Part shown: piece by piece, positions 24,113-32,673 of the stretch | Layout of the letters: every line of letters begins with the position of its first letter | How positions within the stretch are numbered: the first letter of the stretch is position 1 | Assembly: GCF_009707485.1 (NCBI RefSeq) | Contig: NZ_CP046121.1 | Location: 3,348,001-3,412,000 of the forward strand | DNA from: Nostocoides sp. HKS02 | Lineage (GTDB): Bacteria > Actinomycetota > Actinomycetes > Actinomycetales > Dermatophilaceae | Length of the DNA: 64,000 nt | Direction: 5' to 3' | The notes under the pieces: model-generated | What the model was told of the DNA's origin: nothing | Database searches by the model: none | What the model saw: the letters and a program-made list of their open reading frames with translations, nothing else | Program-made: the position numbers and the translations under genes

Positions 24113-24966
24113 GCACCGACACCACCGTCCGCGCCACGGCCAGTGGCCTGGCCCGACCCGAGATCCGCCCGACCGGCCTGCTGCGCCAGTCGCTGGCGAT
24201 CACGCGACGCAACCTGATCCACATCAAGCGGATGCCCGAGATGCTGATGGACGTCACCGTCCAGCCGGTGATGTTCGTGCTGCTGTTCGCGTACGTCTTC
24301 GGCGGCTCCATCGCCGTCCACGGCTCCCCGGCGGGTTACCGCGAGTGGCTGATGGCCGGGATCATGGGCCAGACGATCGCCTTCTCCTCGTTCGTCGTGG
24401 CGGTCGGGCTCACCGCCGACATCGACAAGGGCATCGTCGACCGCATGCGGTCGCTGCCGATCAACCCCGCAGCCGTGCTGGTCGGCCGGAGCATCTCCAG
24501 CCTCATGCACTCGAGCATCGGCATCCTCGTCATGTCCGTCACCGGCCTCTTCGTCGGGTGGCGGGTCCGCGACGGCCTGCCGCATGCGGTCCTGGCCTAC
24601 CTGCTGTTGCTCATGTGGGGCTTCGCGATGATCTGGGTCGGGATCCTGGTCGGGTCCGCGATGCGCTCGGTCGAGTCGGTCAACGGCCTGATGTTCACCA
24701 CGATGTTCCCGATCACGTTCCTGGCGAACACGTTCGCGCCGACCGGGAACATGCCGCACTGGCTGCGCGTCATCGCCGAGTGGAACCCCATCTCGTCGCT
24801 GGTCCAGGCGGTTCGACAGCTGTGGGGCAACGACCAACCGGTGCCTGCCGACGCCCAGCTGCCGCTGCACCATCCGATCCTGACAACCCTGATCTGGACG
24901 GTCGGGCTCACCGTCATCCTCGCGCCACTGGCGATCCGGGCGTTCCAGCGGAGGGTGCACCAGTAG
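24109..24966 (+). CDS. ABC-2 type permease (DrrB-type)
   Basis: A 285-aa membrane protein with six hydrophobic segments, partner of the preceding ATPase. It opens with RQSLAITRRNLIHIKRMPE, then MLMDVTVQPVMFVLLFAYVFGG, the ABC-2 hallmark. Near the end are FPITFLANTFAPTGNMP and WNPISSLVQAVRQLWGN, both typical of DrrB/ABC-2 exporters. The start overlaps the ATPase stop (ATGA), so the pair is one translational unit under the direct-repeat operator. Confidence 0.92.
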   Translation: MSTDTTVRATASGLARPEIRPTGLLRQSLAITRRNLIHIKRMPEMLMDVTVQPVMFVLLFAYVFGGSIAVHGSPAGYREWLMAGIMGQTIAFSSFVVAVGLTADIDKGIVDRMRSLPINPAAVLVGRSISSLMHSSIGILVMSVTGLFVGWRVRDGLPHAVLAYLLLLMWGFAMIWVGILVGSAMRSVESVNGLMFTTMFPITFLANTFAPTGNMPHWLRVIAEWNPISSLVQAVRQLWGNDQPVPADAQLPLHHPILTTLIWTVGLTVILAPLAIRAFQRRVHQ

Positions 24967-25004
24967 CCGTCGTGGTGCCATGGGCGAGGGACTAGCCTGC
25001 GCCC

Positions 25005-26227
25005 ATGGCATCACCGTCGCTGTCCGTTTCCGTCGACGACATCCGCGCTGCGCAAGACCTGCTCAGCGGAGTCGTCCGTCCCACCCCCTCGAGTACAGCC
25101 GGGCCCTCGCCGACCGCGTCGGCACCGAGGTCTACCTCAAGTGCGAGAACCTCCAACGCGCTGGCTCCTTCAAGATCCGTGGCGCCTACACCCGCATGGC
25201 CCGGCTCTCCGAGGAGGAGAAGGCACGTGGCGTCGTCGCGGCGAGCGCGGGCAACCACGCCCAGGGGGTGGCCCTGGCCGGGCAGCTCCTCGGCATCGAC
25301 GTCAAGGTCTACATGCCCCATGGCGCGCCGATGCCCAAGCTGACGGCGACCCGGGCCTACGGCGCCACGATCGAGCAGATCGGCACCACGATCGACGAGT
25401 GCCTGGTGAAGGCGCGCGAGTGGGAGGCGCAGACGGGAGCCGTGCTGATCCATCCCTTCGACCACGCCGACATCGTCGCGGGCCAGGGCACGGCCGGCCT
25501 GGAGATCCTCGACCAGTGCCCCGACGTCAAGACCATCGTCGTGAGCGCGGGCGGCGGCGGACTGCTGTCCGGCATCGCGGTGGCGGTCAAGGCCTCGCGT
25601 CCTGATGTCAGGATCGTCGGCGTGCAGGCGGAGCAGGCCGCCGCCTATCCGCTCTCGCTCGCCGCGGGCAAGCCCGTGGCGTTCGAGAACATGCAGACCA
25701 TGGCTGACGGCATCGCCGTGGGTATGCCGGGCGACGTGCCGTTCGCTCTGGTCCGCGATCTCGTCGACGGCGTCGAGACGGTCAGCGAAGAGGCGCTCTC
25801 CCGGGCGCTGTTGTTCCTGCTCGAGCGGGCCAAGCTCGTCGTGGAGCCGGCCGGGGCGGCTGCCGTGGCCCACCTGCTCGAGCGCGCTGGCCAGCGGCTC
25901 GAGGGTCCCGTGGTCGCCGTGCTCTCCGGTGGAAACATCGACCCCCTGCTGCTGCTGCGCATCCTGCGGCACGGCATGGCCGCGGCCGGGCGCTACCTGC
26001 AGTTCCGGGTGCGGGTGTCCGACCGTCCCGGACACCTGGCCAAGCTGCTGGCCGACTGCGCCGCCGTGGACGCCAACGTCCTCGAGGTCGAGCACATCCG
26101 CACCGGCACCACCATCACGGTCGACGAGGTCGAGATCGGCCTGCAGCTCGAGACCCGCGGTCCCCAGCACTGCGAAGAGGTGCTGCGCACCCTCCGCGGC
26201 AAGGGGTACCAGCTCAAGTTCAGCTGA
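25005..26227 (+). CDS. ilvA: Threonine ammonia-lyase (apparent one-base frameshift)
   Basis: About 407 aa when repaired; a PLP enzyme that deaminates threonine to 2-oxobutyrate. The N-terminus SVDDIRAAQDLLSGVVRPTP is in one frame and the rest in the next. The break is at about 25088 (CCACCCCCTCGAG, where CCACCCCG CTCGAG is expected), so one base is missing. The PLP lysine motif NLQRAGSFKIRGA, SAGNHAQGVA, SAGGGGLLSGIA and SGGNIDP follow, and an ACT regulatory domain ends the protein (YLQFRVRVSDRPGHLAKLLA). The gene is otherwise complete and probably intact in the organism. Confidence 0.9.
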
Positions 26228-26231
26228 CTGT

Positions 26232-26280
26232 CGCGACGACGAAGGGCCGCACCCTCAGGGTGCGGCCCTTCGTCGTCGCG
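26232..26280. terminator. Bidirectional terminator, ilvA/greA
   Basis: A near-perfect inverted repeat: 24 nt starting CGCGACGACGAAGGGCCGCA pair with the following 24 nt around a tiny loop at 26256. It lies between two convergent genes and is the strongest intrinsic-terminator-like hairpin in this half of the window. Confidence 0.85.
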
Positions 26281-26296
26281 CGCAGGTGCGGCCCGA

Positions 26297-26791
26297 TCAG
26301 GGCACGTAGGGCTTCGCGGCCTTCACGGTGACCTTGATGGTCTTGCCGTTGGGCACGTGGTAGGTCGCGGCGTCGCCGATCTTCTTGCCGGCGATGGCCG
26401 CGCCCAGCGGGGACTTCTCGCTGTAGACCTCGAGGTCGGAGCCATCGGCGATCTCGCGCGAGCCCAGCAGGAACTCCATCTCGTCGCCGAACATCTCGAC
26501 CGTGACGACCATGCCCGGGGTGACGACCCCGTTGTCGGCCGGGGCCTCGCCCACGGTGGCGTTCTCGAGCAGCTGGGTCAGCTGGCGGATGCGGGCTTCC
26601 ATCTTGCCCTGCTCCTCCTTGGCTGCGTGGTAGCCGCCGTTCTCCTTGAGGTCGCCCTCGTCACGGGCCGCCTCGATCTTCTTGGCGATCTCCGTGCGGC
26701 CTTCGCCGGAGAGCTGGTCCAGCTCGGCCTTCAGACGGTCGAAGGCCTCCTGGGTCAGATAGCTCGCGGTGGGGGTCGCGGTGTCGCTCAC
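26297..26791 (-). CDS. greA: Transcription elongation factor GreA
   Basis: A 164-aa protein that stimulates RNA cleavage in backtracked RNA polymerase. The N-terminal coiled coil begins YLTQEAFDRLKAELDQL and carries the acidic tip residues in ARDEGDLKENGGYHAAKEEQ. The C-terminal domain has YSEKSPLGAAIAGKKIGD and ends KVTVKAAKPYVP. The GTG start gives VSDTATPTA. It lies upstream-adjacent to DUF4307 and mca in the opposite direction to mca, a familiar actinobacterial arrangement. Confidence 0.95.
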   Translation of the reverse strand: MSDTATPTASYLTQEAFDRLKAELDQLSGEGRTEIAKKIEAARDEGDLKENGGYHAAKEEQGKMEARIRQLTQLLENATVGEAPADNGVVTPGMVVTVEMFGDEMEFLLGSREIADGSDLEVYSEKSPLGAAIAGKKIGDAATYHVPNGKTIKVTVKAAKPYVP

Positions 26792-26968
26792 GTCGTACTC
26801 CTTGATTGGGTTCCCGGGGGCGCGGGTGCGCCGCAGAGAGGGGTCCTACGCGTAACGGCCCGGACCCTGACACGTTCGCGTGCTCAGGTCCAGACCGCTC
26901 GGTGAAAGGACAAGACTACAGCCAGACGCCGGAAACGGTCCATTTCGACCCCGACGACGAGACCCGGT

Positions 26969-27337
26969 TCAGGGCGTGGGTGAGCAGGTCTCGACGACTC
27001 CCGTCACGGCCCGCGAGGCGGTGCGCACGAGCACCTGTCGGTGCACGGAGGGCGCGGCCGTGGCGGGCACGGCGACGTCGACCACGCCCACGACGGCGAA
27101 GGTCCGGTCCAGCGCGTGCACCCGGCAGGTGACCGCCTGACCGGACTGGCGGTGGACGTCGAAGTCGACGCGGACCGACCGGTCGTCGATGACCTTGTAG
27201 CCGGTGTCGGTCCAGGTGACCTGGCCGAGGGTGTTCGCCAGGCCGAGCCAAGTGGCGAGCGCGACCCCGATCGTGCAGCCGATGATGCCGACGACCCACC
27301 ACTTCCCGGTGCCGGGGGCGGGGCGGGGGAGTGGCAT
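26969..27337 (-). CDS. DUF4307 family membrane protein
   Basis: A 122-aa protein with one N-terminal transmembrane helix (KWWVVGIIGCTIGVALATWL) followed by an extracytoplasmic beta-rich domain with a conserved CRVHALD cysteine and a second cysteine near the end (VETCSPTP). DUF4307 is restricted to actinobacteria and is commonly found between greA and mca, as here. Its function is not known. The ATG at 27337 has AAGGG upstream. It is divergent from mca. Confidence 0.82.
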   Translation of the reverse strand: MPLPRPAPGTGKWWVVGIIGCTIGVALATWLGLANTLGQVTWTDTGYKVIDDRSVRVDFDVHRQSGQAVTCRVHALDRTFAVVGVVDVAVPATAAPSVHRQVLVRTASRAVTGVVETCSPTP

Positions 27338-27432
27338 GACGGAGCCCTTCTGACTGGTGAGAGGATGTCCAACGGCTGGTGTCCGCAGGGACGGACACCC
27401 CATTGTCCGTGATGGTGAGAGAGGTTGAGCAG

Positions 27433-28371
27433 GTGGCTGACCGTTTGCGGCTCATGGCAGTGCACGCGCACCCCGACGACGAGTCGAGCAAGGGGGCGGC
27501 GACGATGGCCAAGTACGTCGCCGCAGGGCGCGACGTGCTCGTCGTGTCGTGCACCGGGGGCGAGCGCGGCGACGTCCTCAACCCCCGGCTCAAGGACGAC
27601 CCGCACATCGCCCGCGACCTGCCCCGGGTGCGGCGCGAGGAGATGCAGCGCGCCCAGGAGATCCTGGGGGTCCAGCACACCTGGCTCGGTTTCGTCGACT
27701 CAGGACTGCCTGAGGGCGACCCGCTGCCGCCACTGCCCGACGGGTGCTTCGGGCTCGAGCCGCTCGACGTCACCACCGAGGCGCTGGTCCGCGAGATCCG
27801 CCGGTTCCGACCCCACGTGATGACGACCTATGACGAGATCGGTGGTTACCCGCACCCCGACCACATCATGTGCCACCGGGTGTCGATGGCGGCGTTCGAT
27901 GCCGCGGGTGACCCCGCGGCATACCCCCATGCGGGTGAGCCCTGGCAGCCCTTGAAGATCTACTACCACCAGACCTTCACCAAGGACCGGATCGTCGCCT
28001 TCCACGAGGCCCTCACCGCGCTGGGCGAGGAGAGCCCGTATGCCGAGTGGCTCGAGAACTGGGGCGACCGCCCGGCCCGGACCATCACCACGCGCGTCCC
28101 GTGCGCCGACTACTTCGACCAACGGGACCAGGCACTGCTCGCCCACGCGACCCAGGTCGACCCCGACGGGCCCTGGTTCAAGGTGCCGCGTGACCTGCAG
28201 GCCAAGGCCTGGCCGACGGAGGACTACGAGGCCGCGCTGTCCTACGTCCCGATCGAGCCGGTCGAGGACGACCTGTTCGCGGGCGTCACCGAGGTGGTTG
28301 CTGCTGACGCGCTCGCGACCCGCCGGGACCTCGAGATCGCCTATGACGGCCGCAAGGGAGCGACGGTGTGA
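27433..28371 (+). CDS. mca: Mycothiol S-conjugate amidase
   Basis: A 312-aa LmbE-fold zinc amidase that cleaves mycothiol-toxin adducts into a mercapturate and GlcN-Ins. The zinc motif MAVHAHPDDESSKGAATMA is at the N-terminus and the third ligand region is GYPHPDHIMCHR. EVVVVSCTGGERGD-like DVLVVSCTGGERGDVLNP is also typical, and KIYYHQTFTKDRI distinguishes Mca from MshB. The GTG at 27433 has AGAGG upstream; ATG at 27412 is an alternative. The gene marks the host as a mycothiol producer. The stop overlaps the next start. Confidence 0.9.
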   Translation: MADRLRLMAVHAHPDDESSKGAATMAKYVAAGRDVLVVSCTGGERGDVLNPRLKDDPHIARDLPRVRREEMQRAQEILGVQHTWLGFVDSGLPEGDPLPPLPDGCFGLEPLDVTTEALVREIRRFRPHVMTTYDEIGGYPHPDHIMCHRVSMAAFDAAGDPAAYPHAGEPWQPLKIYYHQTFTKDRIVAFHEALTALGEESPYAEWLENWGDRPARTITTRVPCADYFDQRDQALLAHATQVDPDGPWFKVPRDLQAKAWPTEDYEAALSYVPIEPVEDDLFAGVTEVVAADALATRRDLEIAYDGRKGATV

Positions 28372-28613
28372 ACGGCGAGCCGTCGACCCTGATCTCGCCC
28401 GGTATCTGGGGCTTCCTGGCCTTCTTCGTGCTCGCGGTGGCGCTCTACCTGCTCATGCGCAACATGAACGCCCGGATGCGCCGGATGTCCTACCGGGCCG
28501 AGGAGCTTCAGCGCCGGGCCGAAGCCGAGGGCAAGACCGGCACCGAGGCCGACACGCCCGAGGCGGATGACGAGCCGGGGTCGGACGGGCAGACTGGGAA
28601 CCCCAGCCCGTAG
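28368..28613 (+). CDS. Small membrane protein downstream of mca
   Basis: An 81-aa protein with one transmembrane helix (WGFLAFFVLAVALYLLM) near the N-terminus, a basic stretch after it (RNMNARMRRMSYRAEELQRR) and an acidic, low-complexity tail. The start GTG overlaps the mca stop, so it is translated with mca. A small protein of this shape accompanies mca in many actinobacteria. Its role is unknown. Confidence 0.7.
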   Translation: MNGEPSTLISPGIWGFLAFFVLAVALYLLMRNMNARMRRMSYRAEELQRRAEAEGKTGTEADTPEADDEPGSDGQTGNPSP

Positions 28614-28632
28614 CTCCCAGCAGGAGGTCATC

Positions 28633-29016
28633 ATGAGCGGTCGCATCGTCCACTTCGAGATCCCGTTCGACGACGGTGACCGCGCGCGGGCGTTCTACTC
28701 GGGCCTGTTCGGCTGGGACGTGCAGTCCTACCCGGGCATGGATTACACGATGGTCTCCACCGGCCCGACCGGCGACCAGGGGCCGACCGAGCCGGGCTTC
28801 ATCAACGGTGGGATGGGTCCGCGGGCGGAGGGCTTCGCCACACCGACCGTCGTGATCGATGTCGACGACATCGAGGCGACCCTGACCGAGGTGGAGTCCA
28901 AGGGCGGGGCCGTCCTGATGGGCAAGCGGCCCGTCGCCGAGATGGGCTGGACCGCCTACTTCACCGACCCCGAGGGCAACGTCATCGGTCTCTGGGAGAC
29001 GAACCGCGCGCAGTGA
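28633..29016 (+). CDS. VOC family protein
   Basis: A 127-aa glyoxalase-fold protein. It starts with GRIVHFEIPFDDGDRARAFY, continues with GLFGWDVQSYPG and ends with MGWTAYFTDPEGNVIGLWE, a frequent actinobacterial VOC subtype whose substrate is not known. The ATG has a perfect GGAGG six bases upstream. It follows the mca operon after 19 nt and may belong to it. Confidence 0.87.
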   Translation: MSGRIVHFEIPFDDGDRARAFYSGLFGWDVQSYPGMDYTMVSTGPTGDQGPTEPGFINGGMGPRAEGFATPTVVIDVDDIEATLTEVESKGGAVLMGKRPVAEMGWTAYFTDPEGNVIGLWETNRAQ

Positions 29017-29050
29017 GCCGAGGCCCCGTAGGGCCGGTGGGCGCGGGCCC

Positions 29051-29758
29051 TCAGCTGATCGGGTGGTGCCCGTACACGGTCATCGACGCGGCGATGTAGT
29101 GCACCGTGAAGGCCGCGACGGTGAGCGTGTGGAAGATCTCGTGGAACCCGAACCAGCGCGGTGAGGGGTTCGGCCGCTTGATGCCGTAGACGAGCGCACC
29201 GACGGTGTAGAGCAGGCCGCCGACCGCGATCAGGGTGACGATCGCCGGTCCACCGAAGTGCAGCATCGGGCCGAGGTAGAACACCGACACCCAGCCGAGG
29301 GCGACGTAGACCGGCGTGTAGAGCCAGCGTGGAGCGCCGACCCAGCACACCCGGAACAGCACGCCGGCCGCCGCGCCGATCCACACGATGAGCAACATCG
29401 TGCGGGCATCGTGGGGCGGCAGCAGCAGCGCGAACGGCGTGTACGTGCCGGCGATGATGAGGAAGATGTTCGAGTGGTCCATCCGCTTGAGGATCCCGGC
29501 GACCCTCGGTGACCAGTTGCCCCGGTGGTACACGGCGGAGGTGCCGAACAACAGCCACGCGGTGACCGAGAACACGGCTGCGGCGATCCGGCCCGACGTG
29601 GTGGGGGCCAGGGCGATGAGGACGATGCCCGCAGCGACGGCGAGGGGGACCATGCCGGCATGCAGCCAGCCACGCAGGTGGGGCTTGACGGCGGCGACGA
29701 CGGTCTCGATGGGTCCCTGCTCCGAGTGCGGGACGTCAGCTCCGTGGGTCGTGGTCAT
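29051..29758 (-). CDS. Hemolysin III/PAQR family membrane protein
   Basis: A 235-aa seven-helix membrane protein. Hallmarks are GTSAVYHRGNWSPRVAGILK, MDHSNIFLIIAGTYTPFALL and GFHEIFHTLTVAAFTVHY, which carry the conserved metal-binding histidines of the family. Members have been linked to membrane-lipid homeostasis; hemolytic activity is not implied. The ATG at 29758 is preceded by a palindromic operator 10 bp upstream, so expression is probably controlled by a TetR-type regulator encoded elsewhere. Confidence 0.9.
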   Translation of the reverse strand: MTTTHGADVPHSEQGPIETVVAAVKPHLRGWLHAGMVPLAVAAGIVLIALAPTTSGRIAAAVFSVTAWLLFGTSAVYHRGNWSPRVAGILKRMDHSNIFLIIAGTYTPFALLLPPHDARTMLLIVWIGAAAGVLFRVCWVGAPRWLYTPVYVALGWVSVFYLGPMLHFGGPAIVTLIAVGGLLYTVGALVYGIKRPNPSPRWFGFHEIFHTLTVAAFTVHYIAASMTVYGHHPIS

Positions 29759-29768
29759 GCCTCCACTG

Positions 29769-29804
29769 TAACCTACGGTTCCGTAGGTTACTAGCGCGTA
29801 GGTT
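29769..29804. promoter_or_regulatory. Palindromic operator between hlyIII and prenyltransferase genes
   Basis: TAACCTACG at 29769-29777 and CGTAGGTTA at 29782-29790 form a perfect 9-bp inverted repeat with a 4-nt spacer. A further half-site GCGTAGGTT lies at 29796-29804. The site is just upstream of hlyIII and 85-120 bp before the divergent prenyltransferase gene, so it could regulate both. Confidence 0.7.
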
Positions 29805-29888
29805 GTGAGGCTGGCCTCAGCGCATCCGATGGCGGGTTGCCGGTCGATGGGTGCCACGCCGAGCCCGTCTCGGAGGTAGCGTGGTGGC

Positions 29889-30650
29889 GTGGCTCTCTCC
29901 GACGTCCTGTATGCCGCGTACGAGCGGCGTCTCAGCCGCCGGCTCTCCAAGGCCACCCTCCCTCGGCACGTGGGCGTCATGCTCGACGGCAACCGACGGT
30001 GGGCGGCTGCGCGGGGCCACGGCACCAAAGAGGGCCACCAGGCCGGCGCCGACAACATCGCGAACTTCCTCGACTGGTGCGAGGAGGCGCGGGTCGAGGT
30101 CGTGACCCTCTGGTTGCTGTCCACGGACAACCTGAGCAGGCCCGCCGCCGAGGTCGTCCCGTTGCTGTCGATCATCGAGACCGCGGTGTCGGACCTCGCC
30201 CAGACCAAGCGCTGGCGGATCAACCCGGTCGGGTCCCTCGACCTGCTCCCGGCCGAGACCGCGCGCCGGCTCAAAGAGAGCGCTGACCTCACCGAGGACG
30301 TCCAGGGCATGACCGTCAACGTGGCCGTGGGCTACGGCGGCCGCCAGGAGATCACCGACGCGGTTCGGTCGATGCTCATGGCTCATGCCGCCCACGGCAC
30401 GACGATCGAGGAGCTCGCCGAGACGCTGCAGGTCGAGCACATCGCCGAGCACCTCTACACCAAGGGCCAGCCCGACCCCGACCTGGTGATCCGCACCTCG
30501 GGCGAGCAGCGGCTGTCCGGGTTCCTGCTGTGGCAGAGCGCGCACAGTGAGTTCTACTTCTGCGAGGCCTACTGGCCCGACTTCCGGCACGTCGACTTCC
30601 TCCGGGCGTTGCGCGCGTACTCCGACCGCAACCGGCGCTTCGGGAGCTAG
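29889..30650 (+). CDS. Isoprenyl (cis-prenyl) transferase
   Basis: A 253-aa enzyme of the UPP synthase family, which adds isopentenyl units in cis to make polyprenyl carriers for cell-wall synthesis. Seen: HVGVMLDGNRRWAAARG (catalytic Asp), VTLWLLSTDNLSRP, NVAVGYGGRQEI and the terminal PDLVIRTSGEQRLSGFLLWQ plus YFCEAYWPDF. The sequence is the shorter-chain actinobacterial type (Z-farnesyl or decaprenyl); chain length cannot be decided by eye. GGAGG precedes the GTG start. Confidence 0.93.
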   Translation: MALSDVLYAAYERRLSRRLSKATLPRHVGVMLDGNRRWAAARGHGTKEGHQAGADNIANFLDWCEEARVEVVTLWLLSTDNLSRPAAEVVPLLSIIETAVSDLAQTKRWRINPVGSLDLLPAETARRLKESADLTEDVQGMTVNVAVGYGGRQEITDAVRSMLMAHAAHGTTIEELAETLQVEHIAEHLYTKGQPDPDLVIRTSGEQRLSGFLLWQSAHSEFYFCEAYWPDFRHVDFLRALRAYSDRNRRFGS

Positions 30651-30830
30651 CTCCGACCAGGGGCTCGCGGGCGGTAGCCGACGGCGCGGCATACGTCCTC
30701 CTGAGACGGGCATCCGACGGACGGGTGAACTCTCGGCGACACACCGCGAGGTTGCCTACGGCGACGCCAGCGGGGTCGTACCGTCGGCAGTGACGTGGAG
30801 CGCCCGCCCCGCGTTCGGGAGGCCCACCTG

Positions 30831-30914
30831 ATGGAGCGATTCGAGCTCCGAGCGGAGGGCCGGCACCGGTCCCACCGCATGGTGGCCTGGTCCCGGCACC
30901 TCGGTCGCGAGTAG
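30831..30914 (+). CDS. Candidate 27-aa leader peptide upstream of phoH2
   Basis: A short open frame with ATG start, GGGAGG nine bases upstream and a TAG stop, encoding a basic peptide ([16 protein letters not shown], then [11 protein letters not shown]). It sits in an otherwise empty 307-bp gap and ends 43 bp before the PIN-PhoH gene. In mycobacteria the related phoH2 gene is preceded by the small antitoxin phoAT. This could be a counterpart or a translational leader; the strong ribosome-binding site is the main support. Confidence 0.4.
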   Translation: MERFELRAEGRHRSHRMVAWSRHLGRE

Positions 30915-30957
30915 GCGCACTGCGCCGGGCTACGGCGCGCTGTGCCAAGGAGAGACA

Positions 30958-32307
30958 TTGGCCTCGAACGCTTCGAACAGGGTCCCCGCACGACGCACCC
31001 GCACCGCCGCGCCAGATGGCCGGCGGACCTTCGTCCTCGACACCTCGGTCCTGCTGTCGGACCCCCGCGCGATGCTGCGGTTCAAAGAGCATGAAGTCGT
31101 CCTCCCGGTCGTCGTGGTCACCGAGCTCGAGGCGAAACGACACCACCCCGAGCTCGGGTACTTCGCGCGCCAGGCCTTGCGCCTGCTCGACGACCTGCGG
31201 ATCCGTGAGGGGCGTCTGGACGCGCCCGTACCGGTGAGCGAGGACGGCGGCACGCTGCGGGTGGAGCTCAACCACACCGACCCGAGCTCGTTGCCGGCTG
31301 GTTTCCGGCTGGGCGACAACGACACCCGCATCCTCGCGGTGGCGAAGAACCTCGCCAGCGAGGGCTTCGAGGTCACCGTGGTCAGCAAGGACCTGCCGAT
31401 GCGGGTCAAGGCCTCGGCGGTCGGCCTCGACGCGGAGGAGTACCGCGCCGAGCTCGCCGTCGACAGCGGCTGGACCGGCATGGCCGAGCTCGACGTCACC
31501 GTCGCCGAGATGGACGCGCTCTACGAGAACGGCCGCCTCGAGAGCGCCGCCGCCGCCGAGATGCCCTGCCACACCGGGCTGGTCCTGCTCTCGCCGCGGG
31601 GAAGCGGTCTGGGGCGGGTCGGTGCCGACAAGCAGGTGCGGCTGGTGCGGGGTGACCGCGACGCGTTCGGGCTGCACGGGCGCAGCGCCGAGCAGCGGAT
31701 CGCCCTCGACATCCTCCTCGACCCCGACGTGGGCATCATCTCCCTCGGTGGCCGCGCAGGCACCGGCAAGTCCGCGCTCGCCCTGTGCGCCGGCATCGAA
31801 GCGGTCATGGAGCGACGCCAGCAGCGCAAGGTCGTCGTCTTCCGGCCGCTGTATGCCGTGGGCGGCCAGGAGCTCGGGTACCTGCCGGGCAGCGAGTCCG
31901 AGAAGATGGGCCCCTGGGCCCAGGCCGTCTTCGACACCCTCGGGGCGCTGGTCTCCCACGAGGTCGTCGAGGAGATCATGGACCGCGGCATGCTCGAGGT
32001 CCTGCCGCTCACCCACATCCGCGGACGCTCCCTGCACGACGCGTTCGTGATCGTCGACGAGGCCCAGAGCCTCGAGCGGAACGTCCTGCTGACCGTGCTG
32101 TCGCGCATCGGCCAGAACTCTCGGGTGGTGCTCACCCACGACGTCGCCCAGCGCGACAACCTCCGGGTCGGCCGGCACGACGGGGTCGCCGCCGTGATCG
32201 AGGCCCTCAAGGGGCACCCGCTGTTCGCCCACGTGACGCTCACCCGCAGCGAGCGCAGCCCCATTGCCGCGCTCGTCACCGACCTGCTCGAGGGCCTGGA
32301 GGTCTGA
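30958..32307 (+). CDS. phoH2: PIN-domain/PhoH fusion protein (PhoH2)
   Basis: A 449-aa two-domain protein. The N-terminal PIN RNase domain has the acidic residues in [31 protein letters not shown] and VVSKDLPMR. The C-terminal PhoH ATPase/helicase domain has Walker [37 protein letters not shown] and Walker [14 protein letters not shown]. In mycobacteria PhoH2 unwinds and cuts RNA and behaves as a toxin-antitoxin component. The TTG start has AAGGAG upstream. A small candidate leader ORF precedes it and a large inverted repeat follows. Confidence 0.9.
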   Translation: MASNASNRVPARRTRTAAPDGRRTFVLDTSVLLSDPRAMLRFKEHEVVLPVVVVTELEAKRHHPELGYFARQALRLLDDLRIREGRLDAPVPVSEDGGTLRVELNHTDPSSLPAGFRLGDNDTRILAVAKNLASEGFEVTVVSKDLPMRVKASAVGLDAEEYRAELAVDSGWTGMAELDVTVAEMDALYENGRLESAAAAEMPCHTGLVLLSPRGSGLGRVGADKQVRLVRGDRDAFGLHGRSAEQRIALDILLDPDVGIISLGGRAGTGKSALALCAGIEAVMERRQQRKVVVFRPLYAVGGQELGYLPGSESEKMGPWAQAVFDTLGALVSHEVVEEIMDRGMLEVLPLTHIRGRSLHDAFVIVDEAQSLERNVLLTVLSRIGQNSRVVLTHDVAQRDNLRVGRHDGVAAVIEALKGHPLFAHVTLTRSERSPIAALVTDLLEGLEV

Positions 32308-32336
32308 GGGTGCGCCCGGTCTGAGCCGGGTCGCCC

Positions 32337-32409
32337 CGTCTGCGCATACACCCGTCCCACTGCGCCCCGAGCCGCTCTCGGCGCAGTGGGACGGGCGTAT
32401 GCGCAGACG
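32337..32409. terminator. Large hairpin downstream of phoH2
   Basis: A 30-nt arm at 32337-32366 (core CCCGTCCCACTGCGCC) pairs with 32380-32409 with one mismatch around a 13-nt loop. It lies 29 bp after the phoH2 stop. Terminator function is the simplest reading, although the arm is unusually long. Confidence 0.65.
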
Positions 32410-32556
32410 CCTGCGTGCGCCCCCGAGAGCGGTGGGCGCCAGAACCGGGTCATCCAAAAGGACGAGATATTCGCCTCATTCGTCACACCAGTCACATCCG
32501 GGCCGGACGAATTGGAGATATGCCCCAGGCCTGGGGTAAGGTCTCGGTTTCATAAC

Positions 32557-32655
32557 GTGCCGGATCGCAGATGTCCCTGGGCGACTTGGCCACCTCGCAG
32601 GACCCCATTGCAGGACCCATCCGGCACCGATTGAGGCCACCATCTGGTGGCCTTT
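32557..32655 (+). promoter_or_regulatory. Structured leader with attenuator-like hairpin (candidate riboswitch)
   Basis: GTGCCGGAT at 32557-32565 pairs perfectly with ATCCGGCAC at 32619-32627, closing a domain of about 53 nt. Seven bases later AGGCCACC (32634-32641) pairs with GGTGGCCT (32646-32653) and is followed by TTTCCCTT, a terminator-like hairpin placed just before the ribosome-binding site of the lytic transglycosylase gene. This layout is that of a cis-regulatory leader. Cell-wall hydrolase genes of actinobacteria often carry c-di-AMP riboswitches, but I could not match that consensus. Confidence 0.5.
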
Positions 32656-32673
32656 CCCTTGGAGGACCACCGT

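Noticed and set aside
30376..32457. 693-aa minus-strand frame over phoH2
   Set aside because: It is antisense to a clearly conserved PIN-PhoH gene, and composition is typical of a reverse shadow.
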